Positions 1 through 7,853 of a stretch of DNA of 64,000 bases are shown here, piece after piece (position 1 is the first letter of the stretch; each line of letters starts with the position of its first letter). The DNA is from Candidatus Micrarchaeum acidiphilum ARMAN-2. GTDB lineage: Archaea > Micrarchaeota > Micrarchaeia > Micrarchaeales > Micrarchaeaceae. The notes beneath the pieces are model-generated. The model was not told the origin of the DNA and searched no databases. It saw nothing but the letters and a program-made list of their open reading frames with translations. The translations under genes were made by a program, and so were the position numbers. Location of the stretch: contig GG697241.1 in assembly GCA_009387755.1 (NCBI GenBank), positions 248,001 through 312,000 on the forward strand, in the 5' to 3' direction.

Positions 1-409
1 TACTCTTTGGGTCCTTAATATTTAAATCTACTGGTTTTACCCCTTTAAGCTCATCTGGAACGCCCATAAACACCTTAAGCCTCCTAAACGCCTCCTTGCC
101 CCTGGGCATTCTGTATGGAAGCATGCCCCTGACTACACGCTTTACCAGCATGTCCGGCCTTCTAGACCAGTAAGGCGAGTGCTCCGGATTCTCCTTTTCC
201 TGGAGATCAAGCCTTGTCTTGTATTTCTCCTTTATGACCTTCTTGCTGCCGCTTATGACTGCGGACTCTGCATTTACTATATAAACGTCCTTGCCGCTGA
301 GCAGTTCCTTGGCCACTACGCTGGCCAGCCTGCCCAGAATCATGTTTTTTGCGTCAAAAACCCGCTTTTCGGAATCCTTGGACCTTTCAGTTCCGTTTTT
401 AGATTTCAT
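1..409 (-). CDS. rpl13: Ribosomal protein uL13 (L13), 3' end cut by window edge
   Basis: Large-subunit protein uL13. The reading frame opens at an ATG complementary to 407-409 and runs off the window start, so the C-terminus is missing. After a short charged N-terminal extension it has the family pattern DAKNMILGRLAS, then VYIVNAESAVISG and a basic stretch with RRPDMLVKRVVRGMLP, typical of archaeal L13. It begins 11 bases after the stop of eL18 on the same strand, matching the common archaeal order rpo3-eL18-uL13-uS9. uS9 would be expected just outside the window. Confidence 0.93.
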   Translation of the reverse strand, partial: MKSKNGTERSKDSEKRVFDAKNMILGRLASVVAKELLSGKDVYIVNAESAVISGSKKVIKEKYKTRLDLQEKENPEHSPYWSRRPDMLVKRVVRGMLPYRMPRGKEAFRRLKVFMGVPDELKGVKPVDLNIKDPKS

Positions 410-419
410 ATCAATGCGC

Positions 420-770
420 CTATATAACAATCTTTATCTTCTTCTGCTTCAGCGCCTCGGAAAACGGCAATATGCTGCAATTGGCCTTTTCGAGCGTTTT
501 TTTTGCGCTTTGCGAATACCAGATTGCAGACAAGCTTATCTTGTGGTCTATGCTTCCCTTTGACAAGACCTTGCCAGGCACTATTACCACATCGCCATCA
601 TTCGAGTTTTCATTTATCTTGTAGAGGTCCACTACGTGCCTCTTCCTCTTCGGCATGTCAACCATCTTGATCAGCTTGCCATAGAGCTTTCTGTCCCGGT
701 TCTTGCTCCTCTCGCTTTTCAAAAGGCCAATCCATTCCTTTATCTGATTGTTTTCAGCATTTGTCTTCAT
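420..770 (-). CDS. rpl18e: Ribosomal protein eL18 (L18e)
   Basis: Archaeal/eukaryotic 60S-type protein L18e, about 116 residues, the usual length. The family core is visible: a basic N-terminal helix, the KMVDMPKRKRHVVDLYKIN segment and VIVPGKVLSKGSIDHK. Three in-frame starts lie close together (GTG 779, ATG 776, ATG 770); 770 fits the family N-terminus best and has GTGAT just upstream. All three lie only 5 to 14 bases from the 3' end of tRNA-Leu, so 3' maturation of the tRNA would leave this mRNA nearly leaderless. Same operon as rpo3 and uL13. Confidence 0.92.
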   Translation of the reverse strand: MKTNAENNQIKEWIGLLKSERSKNRDRKLYGKLIKMVDMPKRKRHVVDLYKINENSNDGDVVIVPGKVLSKGSIDHKISLSAIWYSQSAKKTLEKANCSILPFSEALKQKKIKIVI

Positions 771-783
771 TATCATCACTTAT

Positions 784-908
784 TGCGGAGGGTGAGATTT
801 GAACTCACGCAGTCCCTAAAGACACAGGAGTTCCAAACAATTTTAATAATTAATTATTAAAAATTGATCCTCAGTCCTGCGCATTTGGCCATGCTCTGCC
901 ACCTCCGC
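784..908 (-). tRNA. tRNA-Leu(GAG) with a 38-nt intron
   Basis: A class II tRNA on the minus strand. Acceptor GCGGAGG pairs with CCTCCGC before discriminator A (784). The D stem is GCA/TGC, the anticodon stem CAGGA/TCCTG and the T-stem GTGAG/CTCAC, with a long variable arm. The loop reads CTGAGG, then a 38-nt insert (831-868) at the canonical 37/38 position, then the 3' stem. The insert is AT-rich and folds on itself (CAATTTT..TAATAA with TTATTAAAATTG), as expected of an archaeal bulge-helix-bulge intron. No CCA is encoded. It lies 3 bases after the rpo3 stop and a few bases before eL18. Confidence 0.9.
831..868 (-). other. Intron of tRNA-Leu (canonical position 37/38)
   Basis: 38-nt AT-rich insert between the nucleotide after anticodon GAG and the 3' anticodon stem. 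It is self-complementary over about 12 bp around a TTAA centre. The exact splice points are inferred from the tRNA cloverleaf and could shift by a base. Confidence 0.8.
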
Positions 909-911
909 ATA

Positions 912-1487
912 TCATTCAAGCTTTTTCAATACCTTGGAGAATTCCTTCATGTTTTCCTTTATTGCGTCGCAAGCTTTAATAATGATATCCCTAGGCGGCA
1001 TCTGGCCGAAAGTTTCAACATAAAACTTGAATTCATCATCTGCGGTGGCTTCGTATGTCACAAGCCCGGGCTGGAACTTTGCATGCTTCAATGCAGAGCC
1101 CATAACTGCCTTGCCCTCAATCCTTATCTTCTGGTCCCTGCCTAATTTTATAATCGGTATATTCGGGTTTGCCACAACCACGCTCTTATCCGAGCTTTCC
1201 AGACTTTTGGAATAAATCGTGCCAGGCCCGGCCGCCTCCAGCGTAAAAAGTATTTCGTCTTTGTCCGACGAGCCGTGCGGTGTAATCAATGGCACCAGGC
1301 CTATCCTGTGCGCGATGTATTCGTCGAACATGGAACTGGTATTCTCGTACACTGTTACCTTGTCTATTGCAAATGCCTTTATGCCGTTTATCGCAATCCT
1401 TCGAAGGGCATTTGCATAATTTGCAGTGGCACCTTTGAGCACGAATTCGAATACCTTATCATCGTCTCTCAGAACTTCTATTTCCAT
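912..1487 (-). CDS. rpo3: DNA-directed RNA polymerase subunit Rpo3 (D)
   Basis: Archaeal counterpart of Rpb3 and bacterial alpha; with Rpo11 it nucleates RNA polymerase assembly. At 191 residues it is short for the family. The alpha-like dimerisation motif is clear near the N-terminus (NALRRIAINGIKAFAIDKV, about 27-45), followed by DEYIAHRIGLVPL. I see no cysteine cluster of the 3Fe-4S/4Fe-4S domain present in many archaeal Rpo3 proteins, so this is the clusterless type. It heads the minus-strand run rpo3, tRNA-Leu, eL18, uL13. Confidence 0.95.
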   Translation of the reverse strand: MEIEVLRDDDKVFEFVLKGATANYANALRRIAINGIKAFAIDKVTVYENTSSMFDEYIAHRIGLVPLITPHGSSDKDEILFTLEAAGPGTIYSKSLESSDKSVVVANPNIPIIKLGRDQKIRIEGKAVMGSALKHAKFQPGLVTYEATADDEFKFYVETFGQMPPRDIIIKACDAIKENMKEFSKVLKKLE

Positions 1488-1631
1488 TTAAGAACCCCGA
1501 TAGCGGTTTCACATTTTATTGCAGGCCAATCAAAGGCGCCGGCAAAAGAAAGCAAAATAAAGTTGCATTTTCTTTATGCTTGTCACATTTATTAAACTAT
1601 CTGTAATAATATATTTTTATACTACAAAATA

Positions 1632-1654
1632 TCTATAAATCTTTATGTGGTGAT
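1632..1654 (+). promoter_or_regulatory. TATA-like element and GGTGAT ribosome-binding site
   Basis: ATCTATAAATCTTTATG is an archaeal-type TATA region, followed by GGTGAT just before the TTG start at 1658. The nearby ATG at 1653 runs into a stop after one codon, so the TTG must be the start. Confidence 0.5.
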
Positions 1655-1657
1655 GCC

Positions 1658-2248
1658 TTGAGCTTTGAGGATGTCCTTTCTGCAAAAATCTCTGACAAAT
1701 CTGTTGCGCAAAAGCAGCTCATCCTGACCTTCAAGGAGCGGCCGCACGTTTCAAAGTCCAAAATTGACGCAAATGAGGATTCAAAGTACCTAAACGTGGG
1801 CGAATCCGCATCAACGGTCTACGGCGAGACAAGCCAGAGGTACATATCCGCGCAGAACATCTCCTATGACTTGATACTCTCAATATATGACGTCAATTCA
1901 TCCGCCCTTTTCTGCGCCAGGGCATACAAGACGGTGCTGCCCCTAGAGCCGAAGATAGCCTCATTTCTGAAATCCTTGCACGGTCCGCACCTGGAAGCTA
2001 GGCTGATAGGTATGCAAAACAACCAGGATATCGAGATACTCAAAGAGGTAATGAAGATGCAGAAGAAGTACAAAATCCCAATCTTCGAAGTCGATCTTTT
2101 CGGAAACGCGACTAGAAACATTGCCTTAGACGCAAAGGTGGGGATGAGTTTCGACATCCTGTTAGGTGACAGGCTGTATAGACCAGGCGAGCTGCTAAAC
2201 AAAACTACTCTGGAGCAGTTCGAGCGGACCATAAAAAGCCCAAGTTAG
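1658..2248 (+). CDS. Uncharacterised 196-residue protein
   Basis: Not recognised. The start is TTG, set by the GGTGAT site and by the stop that ends the upstream ATG. The protein is soluble with no signal peptide or membrane segment. It has an N-terminal polar part (1-65), a middle part with predicted strands around YDLILSIYDVNSSALFCARAY, and a C-terminal alpha/beta part containing LHGPHLEARLIGMQ and KKYKIPIFEVDLFGN. The distribution of charged and hydrophobic residues is that of a folded domain. It ends convergently with thpR, overlapping by four bases. No function is proposed. Confidence 0.7.
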   Translation: MSFEDVLSAKISDKSVAQKQLILTFKERPHVSKSKIDANEDSKYLNVGESASTVYGETSQRYISAQNISYDLILSIYDVNSSALFCARAYKTVLPLEPKIASFLKSLHGPHLEARLIGMQNNQDIEILKEVMKMQKKYKIPIFEVDLFGNATRNIALDAKVGMSFDILLGDRLYRPGELLNKTTLEQFERTIKSPS

Positions 2249-2790
2249 CTGTCAAAGTCTTTTACATAAACGTCAGAGTATACGGATTTACCCTCTAAGA
2301 ATTCGCTTTTTTTAAGCTTTATGGCTCTGCATGTGAAACATCCAAACTCCGTGTCTTCGAAAGAGTCGAGAAACACTTTCAATTCGGCCATTTCAACCTT
2401 GCCGGCAAACCTCCCTACTGTCAAATGCGGGGCAAACTGCTTTCTGTCAAATGCTACGCCGCACTCAGATGCCATGGAAGCAAGCCTGCCATGGAGCTCG
2501 CCGAGCACTGTAGCGCCTTCACCTACTTTTGCAAAAAGCACCCTGGGGTCCGAATGCGTGAAAACATCAAAACCTCTAAAGCATATATCGAATTTGCTAA
2601 AGTGCTCCGATTCAATCATTTTTGAAAGGGATTCCAGATTCCCGCGCTGCGTGTTGCCCATGAAAAGCAGTGTCAGATGCAGTTTGTCTTTTTCTACAAT
2701 TCTAATCCCGTCTAGCCTGGATGAATTCACAAGCGCGTAAATCTTTGACAACAGTTCTTCGTCAGGCTCTATCGATGCAAAAGCTCTCAT
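2245..2790 (-). CDS. thpR: RNA 2',3'-cyclic phosphodiesterase (LigT/ThpR, 2H family)
   Basis: 2H phosphoesterase that opens 2',3'-cyclic phosphates on RNA, a product of tRNA splicing chemistry. Both catalytic histidine motifs are present: HLTLLFMG and, about 85 residues later, HLTVGRF. The start is placed at the ATG giving MRAFASIEPDEEL, the usual family N-terminus; the longer frame to 2853 would add a hydrophobic stretch and overlap the pyrG promoter. Length of about 181 residues is normal. The physiological substrate in archaea is unsettled. Confidence 0.88.
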   Translation of the reverse strand: MRAFASIEPDEELLSKIYALVNSSRLDGIRIVEKDKLHLTLLFMGNTQRGNLESLSKMIESEHFSKFDICFRGFDVFTHSDPRVLFAKVGEGATVLGELHGRLASMASECGVAFDRKQFAPHLTVGRFAGKVEMAELKVFLDSFEDTEFGCFTCRAIKLKKSEFLEGKSVYSDVYVKDFDS

Positions 2791-2847
2791 GCAAACACAA
2801 GAAATGAGGAACGAAAAACTTTTTAATCTAATTGTACCATAAACTAT

Positions 2848-4470
2848 ATGCAAGCCAAGTATATAGTCATATTCGGATCTCTTCTTAGCGGAATAGGCAA
2901 GGGCATAGTGTCCGCATCTATCTCAAAGATACTGGACATGTACGGCTATAACGTAATGCCGTTAAAGTTTGATGGCTACTTGAATTACGATTGCGGGACA
3001 ATGAACCCCTACCGCCATGGCGAGGTATTCGTACTGGATGACAAAAGCGAGGTCGACATGGATTTCGGGAACTATGAGCGGTTCCTTAACAAGGATCTAG
3101 ATACGAATTCGTCGATAACCGGCGGCAAGCTTTTCAGTGAAATAATTGCAAAGGAGCGGAGGGGCGACTATCTTGGAAGGGACGTGCAGATGGTGCCCAA
3201 CCTTACCGATCTAATTCTTGAGAAGGTCAAAGACGCAGCTGCAAAGAAAAACGCTGAAATAATGATTATAGAGGTGGGCGGCACCGTAGGTGACATCGAA
3301 AACAGCTACTTCATAGAGGCCATGAGGCAGCTTGCCTTAAACGAATCAGTCGTATTCGTTGACGTATCGTTTGTCCCAGAGCTGGAAAGCGTAGGGGAGC
3401 AGAAGACAAAACCCACACAGATTGCAATAAAAGGCCTTATGCAGAGCGGCATACAGCCACATTTTATAGTATGCAGGTCTTCAAAACCCCTGACTATCCA
3501 GGCGAAGAGCAAAATAGCCCTGTTTTCGAACCTGCCGCCTGAAAGGATTATAGACGATCACGATATAGATACGATATACGAGGTTCCTGCCGAGCTGATG
3601 AAGCAGAACCTGGACAAGATGATAATAGAGCAGCTCAGGCTTCCAAAGCGCGAACTGAGAAAGGAAGAGTTGGACAGGTGGACTTCAAGGGTGAATTCGC
3701 TCGGCTCTGCGCAAAAAGCCGTAAGCATCGCAATAGTCGGAAAATACATGAATCTCCACGACTCCTATGCAAGCGTGAAGGAGGCCCTTGTGCATTCTGC
3801 AATGGAGCACGGCACAAAGCTAAGCATAAACTGGGTGGAAAGCGAAAAACTGGAGGGAAAAAGCCCTGCCGAAATAGAAAAGCTGCTTTCAGGAAATTCG
3901 GGGATGATAGTGCCCGGCGGCTTCGGTAAGCGAGGCACAGAAGGCATGATAAAGGCGATAGAATACGCCCGGAGCAAGAAAATGCCCTACTTGGGGATAT
4001 GCTATGGCATGCAGCTTATGGCAATAGAGTACGCCAGGAACGTATGCGGAATAAAGGACGCATCCTCCTCGGAATTTGATCCCGAATGCAAGGACCCTGT
4101 AATATCCATAATGGAGACTCAGAAATCAATAGACAGAAAGGGCGGAACAATGCGCCTTGGGGCCTGGGAAGCAGTGCTCAAGGAAGGCACAGCCGCCTAT
4201 TCTGCATATGGGCAGAAAAATATAAGCGAGAGGCACAGGCACAGGTACGAACTGAACAACAATTACCGCGAAGTGCTGGAAAAAAACGGTCTGATAATAA
4301 GCGGAACCACTCCGGACAACGAACTAGTAGAGTTGATAGAGTGGCCTGGTTCATTTGGGATAGGCACACAGGCCCACCCCGAGCTCAAGTCCAGGCCTGA
4401 GCATCCGGCGCCATTGTTCCTGGCACTATTGAAGAGCGCCCTGGACTTCGGCAAAGCAGCTAATCCCTAG
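2848..4470 (+). CDS. pyrG: CTP synthase
   Basis: Makes CTP from UTP, ATP and glutamine. Full length at 540 residues. The synthetase domain starts with a P-loop-like SLLSGIGKGIVSASI (11-25). The C-terminal class I glutamine amidotransferase domain carries the nucleophile in GICYGMQ (Cys at about 385), PGGFGKRG upstream for the oxyanion region, and QAHPELKSRPEHP for the His/Glu pair. Tyr replaces the more usual Leu after the nucleophile. The ATG follows an AT-rich promoter region near 2817-2830. Its 3' end overlaps the convergent flippase gene by 11 bases. Confidence 0.97.
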   Translation: MQAKYIVIFGSLLSGIGKGIVSASISKILDMYGYNVMPLKFDGYLNYDCGTMNPYRHGEVFVLDDKSEVDMDFGNYERFLNKDLDTNSSITGGKLFSEIIAKERRGDYLGRDVQMVPNLTDLILEKVKDAAAKKNAEIMIIEVGGTVGDIENSYFIEAMRQLALNESVVFVDVSFVPELESVGEQKTKPTQIAIKGLMQSGIQPHFIVCRSSKPLTIQAKSKIALFSNLPPERIIDDHDIDTIYEVPAELMKQNLDKMIIEQLRLPKRELRKEELDRWTSRVNSLGSAQKAVSIAIVGKYMNLHDSYASVKEALVHSAMEHGTKLSINWVESEKLEGKSPAEIEKLLSGNSGMIVPGGFGKRGTEGMIKAIEYARSKKMPYLGICYGMQLMAIEYARNVCGIKDASSSEFDPECKDPVISIMETQKSIDRKGGTMRLGAWEAVLKEGTAAYSAYGQKNISERHRHRYELNNNYREVLEKNGLIISGTTPDNELVELIEWPGSFGIGTQAHPELKSRPEHPAPLFLALLKSALDFGKAANP

Positions 4471-6043
4471 CCATAATATCCGTGTAACGGAGAAGGATTC
4501 CAAGAAGCAAGCCCACAACTGGCACCTTCTCTACCGTATCGCCTATGAGCTTTATATCCCTCTTGTTAATGCCGCCAAGCAGCGCGGCCATCTGCGGATA
4601 CACTATTATTACTACTACGGCAGAAACTATTATCAACGGGATATACATGCCTCCAAAGACGAGTATAAGTGGGTAGATAAAAACCATAGTTATCAGGTCG
4701 GCAACCATTATCATAGCAACCTTCCTTACATGCATGCTAAACTTGAAAATGCGTCTTATGCTTCTTATGAAAAAGATGTCGATCAGAAACGGATATATTA
4801 TGAACAGCAGCAGCGCCAGCCCCATGCCCTTAAAGGCGGGTACAAGAAGAACAAGCAGAACCACCTCTATGGCAGAAACCATGAGATTGTTCTTCAATAC
4901 CTCCTTGACCCTGCCTGCGCTAACTAGAAGGCTGTTGGCGTAGGAGCCAGCTATGAATATGAGGACGCCCACGCTCATAAGCAATATGTATCCCGGTGCG
5001 GTGCTGTAAGCCGAGCTGAACGCCACATATGAAAACGGCTTTGCAAGAAAAGCCACCAGGAATATGACAGGACTCATTATCAGGAATGCGATATATACCG
5101 AATAGCTGTAAAACCTTCCAGTCCTCTCCGCTATCTTGTTGTGCTTCATCACAGTGGTAAATGCAGGCAAAAGCGATACGCCTATGGACCCCAGTACGAT
5201 ATCAAATAGGGAATTAACCTTTGTTGCAATTCCGAAATTTCCTATCACAAACGAGGTGGTAAAGATTCCAAGCACAAAAAGCGATAGGTTGTTTACTATG
5301 ACATTGAATATGTTGGACAACGCGATTGGGGTGGAAAATGAAAGAATGCCCTTTATCTTATTAAACTCTGGCCTTATCAGTCTTACGCCGCCGTCATGGA
5401 AGATATAATACAGCCCTAGCAACAGCCCGGCTGCAAGTCCGCTGATCAATCCGATAATCGGCGCAATAGCACCAAAGTGCATAAACGCCAGCGAAATACC
5501 TATTACCGACTGAAATACCGATTCTACGACTATGGCTATGGCCGCTTGAAGGCCCTTGCCAACACCTATCAGTATGGCGTAAGATGCGCCAAACATCATC
5601 GAAATCAGGACCGTTACGGATATGCCACGGAATGCGTACGCCAGGCCCCCGTTGTGCAGCGTGTAGAAGGCTATAGGCTCGCTCAAAAGGAACAGAACGG
5701 CAGACAGCACGATGCCAAAAACCATAAGCACGAACATGCCGTTGGAAGTCAGCTCAGAGAGCTTTTGGGCGTTGCCCTTGTGCTCGGCTCCGAACTTGTT
5801 AAGCGTGGTACCTATTCCAAAGCTTCCAGCAGAGCCGAAGATTCCCGCTGCGAAAGTAGCCATAACATATATGCCATAAACAGACGGCCCCAGAAGCCTA
5901 GCTATTGCAATGAAGGCTATGCCAAGGAACAGGAATGATATGACCTTGCTTCCCAGTATGAATGTGGTGGTATTTGCCGCTGCAACGCTGATCTCGGATA
6001 TCGTCTGCTCCTGGTCCTCCATAGTATTCAAATTCTTTGCCAT
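4460..6043 (-). CDS. Polysaccharide/lipid-linked glycan flippase (Wzx/MVF type)
   Basis: Integral membrane protein of about 527 residues with 12-14 predicted helices, matching the polysaccharide transporter (RfbX/Wzx) branch of the MOP superfamily. Typical features are the N-terminal repeat beginning near FILGSKVISFLFLGIAFIAIARLLGPSVYGIY and the GSFGIGTTLNKFGAEH loop. It would flip lipid-linked oligosaccharide across the membrane and fits with the GT4 and GT2 genes of the window. ATG 6043 is preferred over the in-frame GTG at 6052. The substrate cannot be read from the sequence. Confidence 0.85.
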   Translation of the reverse strand: MAKNLNTMEDQEQTISEISVAAANTTTFILGSKVISFLFLGIAFIAIARLLGPSVYGIYVMATFAAGIFGSAGSFGIGTTLNKFGAEHKGNAQKLSELTSNGMFVLMVFGIVLSAVLFLLSEPIAFYTLHNGGLAYAFRGISVTVLISMMFGASYAILIGVGKGLQAAIAIVVESVFQSVIGISLAFMHFGAIAPIIGLISGLAAGLLLGLYYIFHDGGVRLIRPEFNKIKGILSFSTPIALSNIFNVIVNNLSLFVLGIFTTSFVIGNFGIATKVNSLFDIVLGSIGVSLLPAFTTVMKHNKIAERTGRFYSYSVYIAFLIMSPVIFLVAFLAKPFSYVAFSSAYSTAPGYILLMSVGVLIFIAGSYANSLLVSAGRVKEVLKNNLMVSAIEVVLLVLLVPAFKGMGLALLLFIIYPFLIDIFFIRSIRRIFKFSMHVRKVAMIMVADLITMVFIYPLILVFGGMYIPLIIVSAVVVIIVYPQMAALLGGINKRDIKLIGDTVEKVPVVGLLLGILLRYTDIMARD

Positions 6044-6124
6044 CAAAAGCACATATTATTTGTTATTTGCATATCAAACATTCTATTAGTTAAAATAAAG
6101 CCAAGGTTATACTTGCAGTCATAA

Positions 6125-6145
6125 AATTAAATTTTTATGCCTTTA
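6125..6145 (+). promoter_or_regulatory. TATA-like element upstream of the XPF nuclease gene
   Basis: AAATTAAATTTTTATGCC lies about 20-28 bases before the ATG at 6153, the spacing of an archaeal TATA box feeding a short-leader or leaderless transcript. Confidence 0.4.
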
Positions 6146-6152
6146 AGCTCAA

Positions 6153-6821
6153 ATGGCAGAAAATATGCAGGACAAGCCCACCATAATCGTAGATCAAAGG
6201 GAGAGAAGCAAAGAACTCCTCTCACGCCTAGCCCAGCATGCAAGCATCGAAATGAGAACCCTGGAAATCGGGGATTACCTGATATCCGGAAAGGTGTGCG
6301 TGGAGCGCAAAACCGTCCACGACCTAGAGAGCTCAATAATAAGCGGAAGGATATTCGATCAGTCCGAAAGGCTTAAAGCTGCATATGAAAAGCCGCTTGT
6401 TATTGTAGAGGGCGATGCCTCCGAGATAAGGCTCAATAGGAAAGCTGTGCTCGGAGCCGTATTGTCGCTGTACATAAGATACGGGATACCGTTTATGTTT
6501 TCAAGGGGCGCAGAGGAAACCGCAGACCTGTTGTATATGCTGGCCAGATGGGAGCAAACAACGGAACTGCCACAGGCTTCGCCAAAAAGAGGCAGGCGGG
6601 CCCGCACCAACGCACAATTTCAGGAGTACATCATAGGAAACATTCCGGACATAGGCCCAAAAATCGCCACGGCGCTGCTGTTACATTTCGGCAGCATAAA
6701 AGCGATTTCCGAAGCAACCATCGAAGAACTTTGCCGCGTTGACAAAATAGGCCCCAAGAAGGCAGAAAAAATATTCAAGATAATGAACTCCAAGTACTCC
6801 GAAGGGCAAAAAGACCAATAG
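6153..6821 (+). CDS. xpf: XPF/ERCC4-type structure-specific nuclease, no helicase domain
   Basis: Nuclease of the XPF/Mus81/Hef group. The nuclease domain holds the GDYL (40-43) and VERKTVHD (50-57) metal-binding signature. After a basic linker (about 140-155) comes a tandem helix-hairpin-helix domain (IPDIGPKIATALLLHFGS and VDKIGPKKAEKIF). At 222 residues it is the short crenarchaeal-like form without the SF2 helicase of euryarchaeal Hef. Such enzymes cut branched DNA and normally need PCNA. No obvious PCNA-binding box is seen in the polar C-terminal tail. Confidence 0.93.
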   Translation: MAENMQDKPTIIVDQRERSKELLSRLAQHASIEMRTLEIGDYLISGKVCVERKTVHDLESSIISGRIFDQSERLKAAYEKPLVIVEGDASEIRLNRKAVLGAVLSLYIRYGIPFMFSRGAEETADLLYMLARWEQTTELPQASPKRGRRARTNAQFQEYIIGNIPDIGPKIATALLLHFGSIKAISEATIEELCRVDKIGPKKAEKIFKIMNSKYSEGQKDQ

Positions 6822-7022
6822 CCTCCAGCGTCTGCCCGAAAGCTGGTCTGAACCGAAATTAAAAAGCACTCCAGTCTAAATCGCAAATAGCAAGAAATTT
6901 ATATCTAAGGATTTAATAGGATATGCGCAATCCGCCAGTCAAGAAAAATTTTAATGTTAAAAATTAAAAAGTATTAAAAATATTAATTAGGCTAAAGAAC
7001 TAGAATACCTATTTATTCCGAG
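6822..7022. promoter_or_regulatory. AT-rich promoter region upstream of the uL30-uL15 pair
   Basis: 200 bases without a gene. The last 120 are very AT-rich with several TATA-like stretches (TTTAATGTTAAAAATTAAAAAG, TATTAAAAATATTAATTAGG). This indicates that uL30 and uL15 have their own promoter here rather than read-through from an spc operon. Confidence 0.45.
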
Positions 7023-7436
7023 ATGTTCAATATGGCAGAGGAAAGTAAGCTTATAGTTGCAGTCAGAATTCGTGGCAGGGTAAACGTTCGCGGCACAATC
7101 AACGATACTTTGGACAGGCTACACCTTAAAAGGGTAAGCAACTGCGTAATAATAAAGCCTTCGCCATCATATAACGGCATGCTTAAGAAATGCAGCAACT
7201 ACATCGCGTATGGGGAAATAGATGAGCCTACAATGAAGAAGCTGTTTTCCAAATACCTAAATATAAAGGATCCAAAGCCGGAAGACATGGAAATAACAAA
7301 AATAAAGGAGAAGCTGCCTTTCAGGCTGCATCCGCCGAGGCATGGGTACAAAAGCACCAAGCTGGGCTTCAATCAAGGCGGTTCGCTTGGATACCAGGGC
7401 TCCGAGATAAATAAACTCATAGGAAGGATGATTTAA
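7023..7436 (+). CDS. rpl30: Ribosomal protein uL30 (L30)
   Basis: Archaeal uL30, 137 residues, long as expected for archaea. Recognised from IVAVRIRGRVNVRGTINDTLDRLHL (the L30 fold) and the C-terminal PFRLHPPRHGYKSTKLGFNQGG segment typical of archaeal L30. A second possible start is ATG 7032. Its stop overlaps the uL15 start (TAATG). It is separated from the other spc genes, which lie 40 kb away at 47-52.6 kb. Confidence 0.94.
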   Translation: MFNMAEESKLIVAVRIRGRVNVRGTINDTLDRLHLKRVSNCVIIKPSPSYNGMLKKCSNYIAYGEIDEPTMKKLFSKYLNIKDPKPEDMEITKIKEKLPFRLHPPRHGYKSTKLGFNQGGSLGYQGSEINKLIGRMI

Positions 7437-7831
7437 TGGTAGTTAGAAAAGAAAAAAGGAACAGGAAATACTTCGGAACTAGGCGATGGGGCGCTGGCAA
7501 CATAAAGAATGCCAGGGGCGCCGGAGATCGCGGAGGGGTAGGAAATGCGGGTGTCAGAAAGCACAAATTTACCAGAATGACAGCAAAGCATCCAGAGTTG
7601 CTTAGAAAAAAGGGGTTTACCATCTGGAGAAGTAAAAAGCTCAAATATATCACATTGGAACAGATCGGTAGGATATCGGCGGCCGAGGGCAAAACAGAGT
7701 TCGAATTTCGCAACTACAAGGTACTCAGCAACGGAAGCCCCGCTAGCGGAATAAAAATAAAGGCAACCGCATTTACCAAAAAAGCGGAAGAAAAGATTAA
7801 GGCGTCGCATGGAGAAGCCATAAGAATATGA
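7436..7831 (+). CDS. rpl15: Ribosomal protein uL15 (L15)
   Basis: Archaeal uL15, 131 residues. A Gly/Arg-rich N-terminus (RRWGAGNIKNARGAGDRGG) binds rRNA and is followed by HKFTRMTAKHPELL and a C-terminal globular part. The start overlaps the uL30 stop, so translation is probably coupled. The gene that normally follows in archaea, secY, is absent; a glycosyltransferase comes next on the same strand. Confidence 0.94.
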   Translation: MVVRKEKRNRKYFGTRRWGAGNIKNARGAGDRGGVGNAGVRKHKFTRMTAKHPELLRKKGFTIWRSKKLKYITLEQIGRISAAEGKTEFEFRNYKVLSNGSPASGIKIKATAFTKKAEEKIKASHGEAIRI

Positions 7832-7853
7832 TATGGCTTGTTAAGGTTTATAC

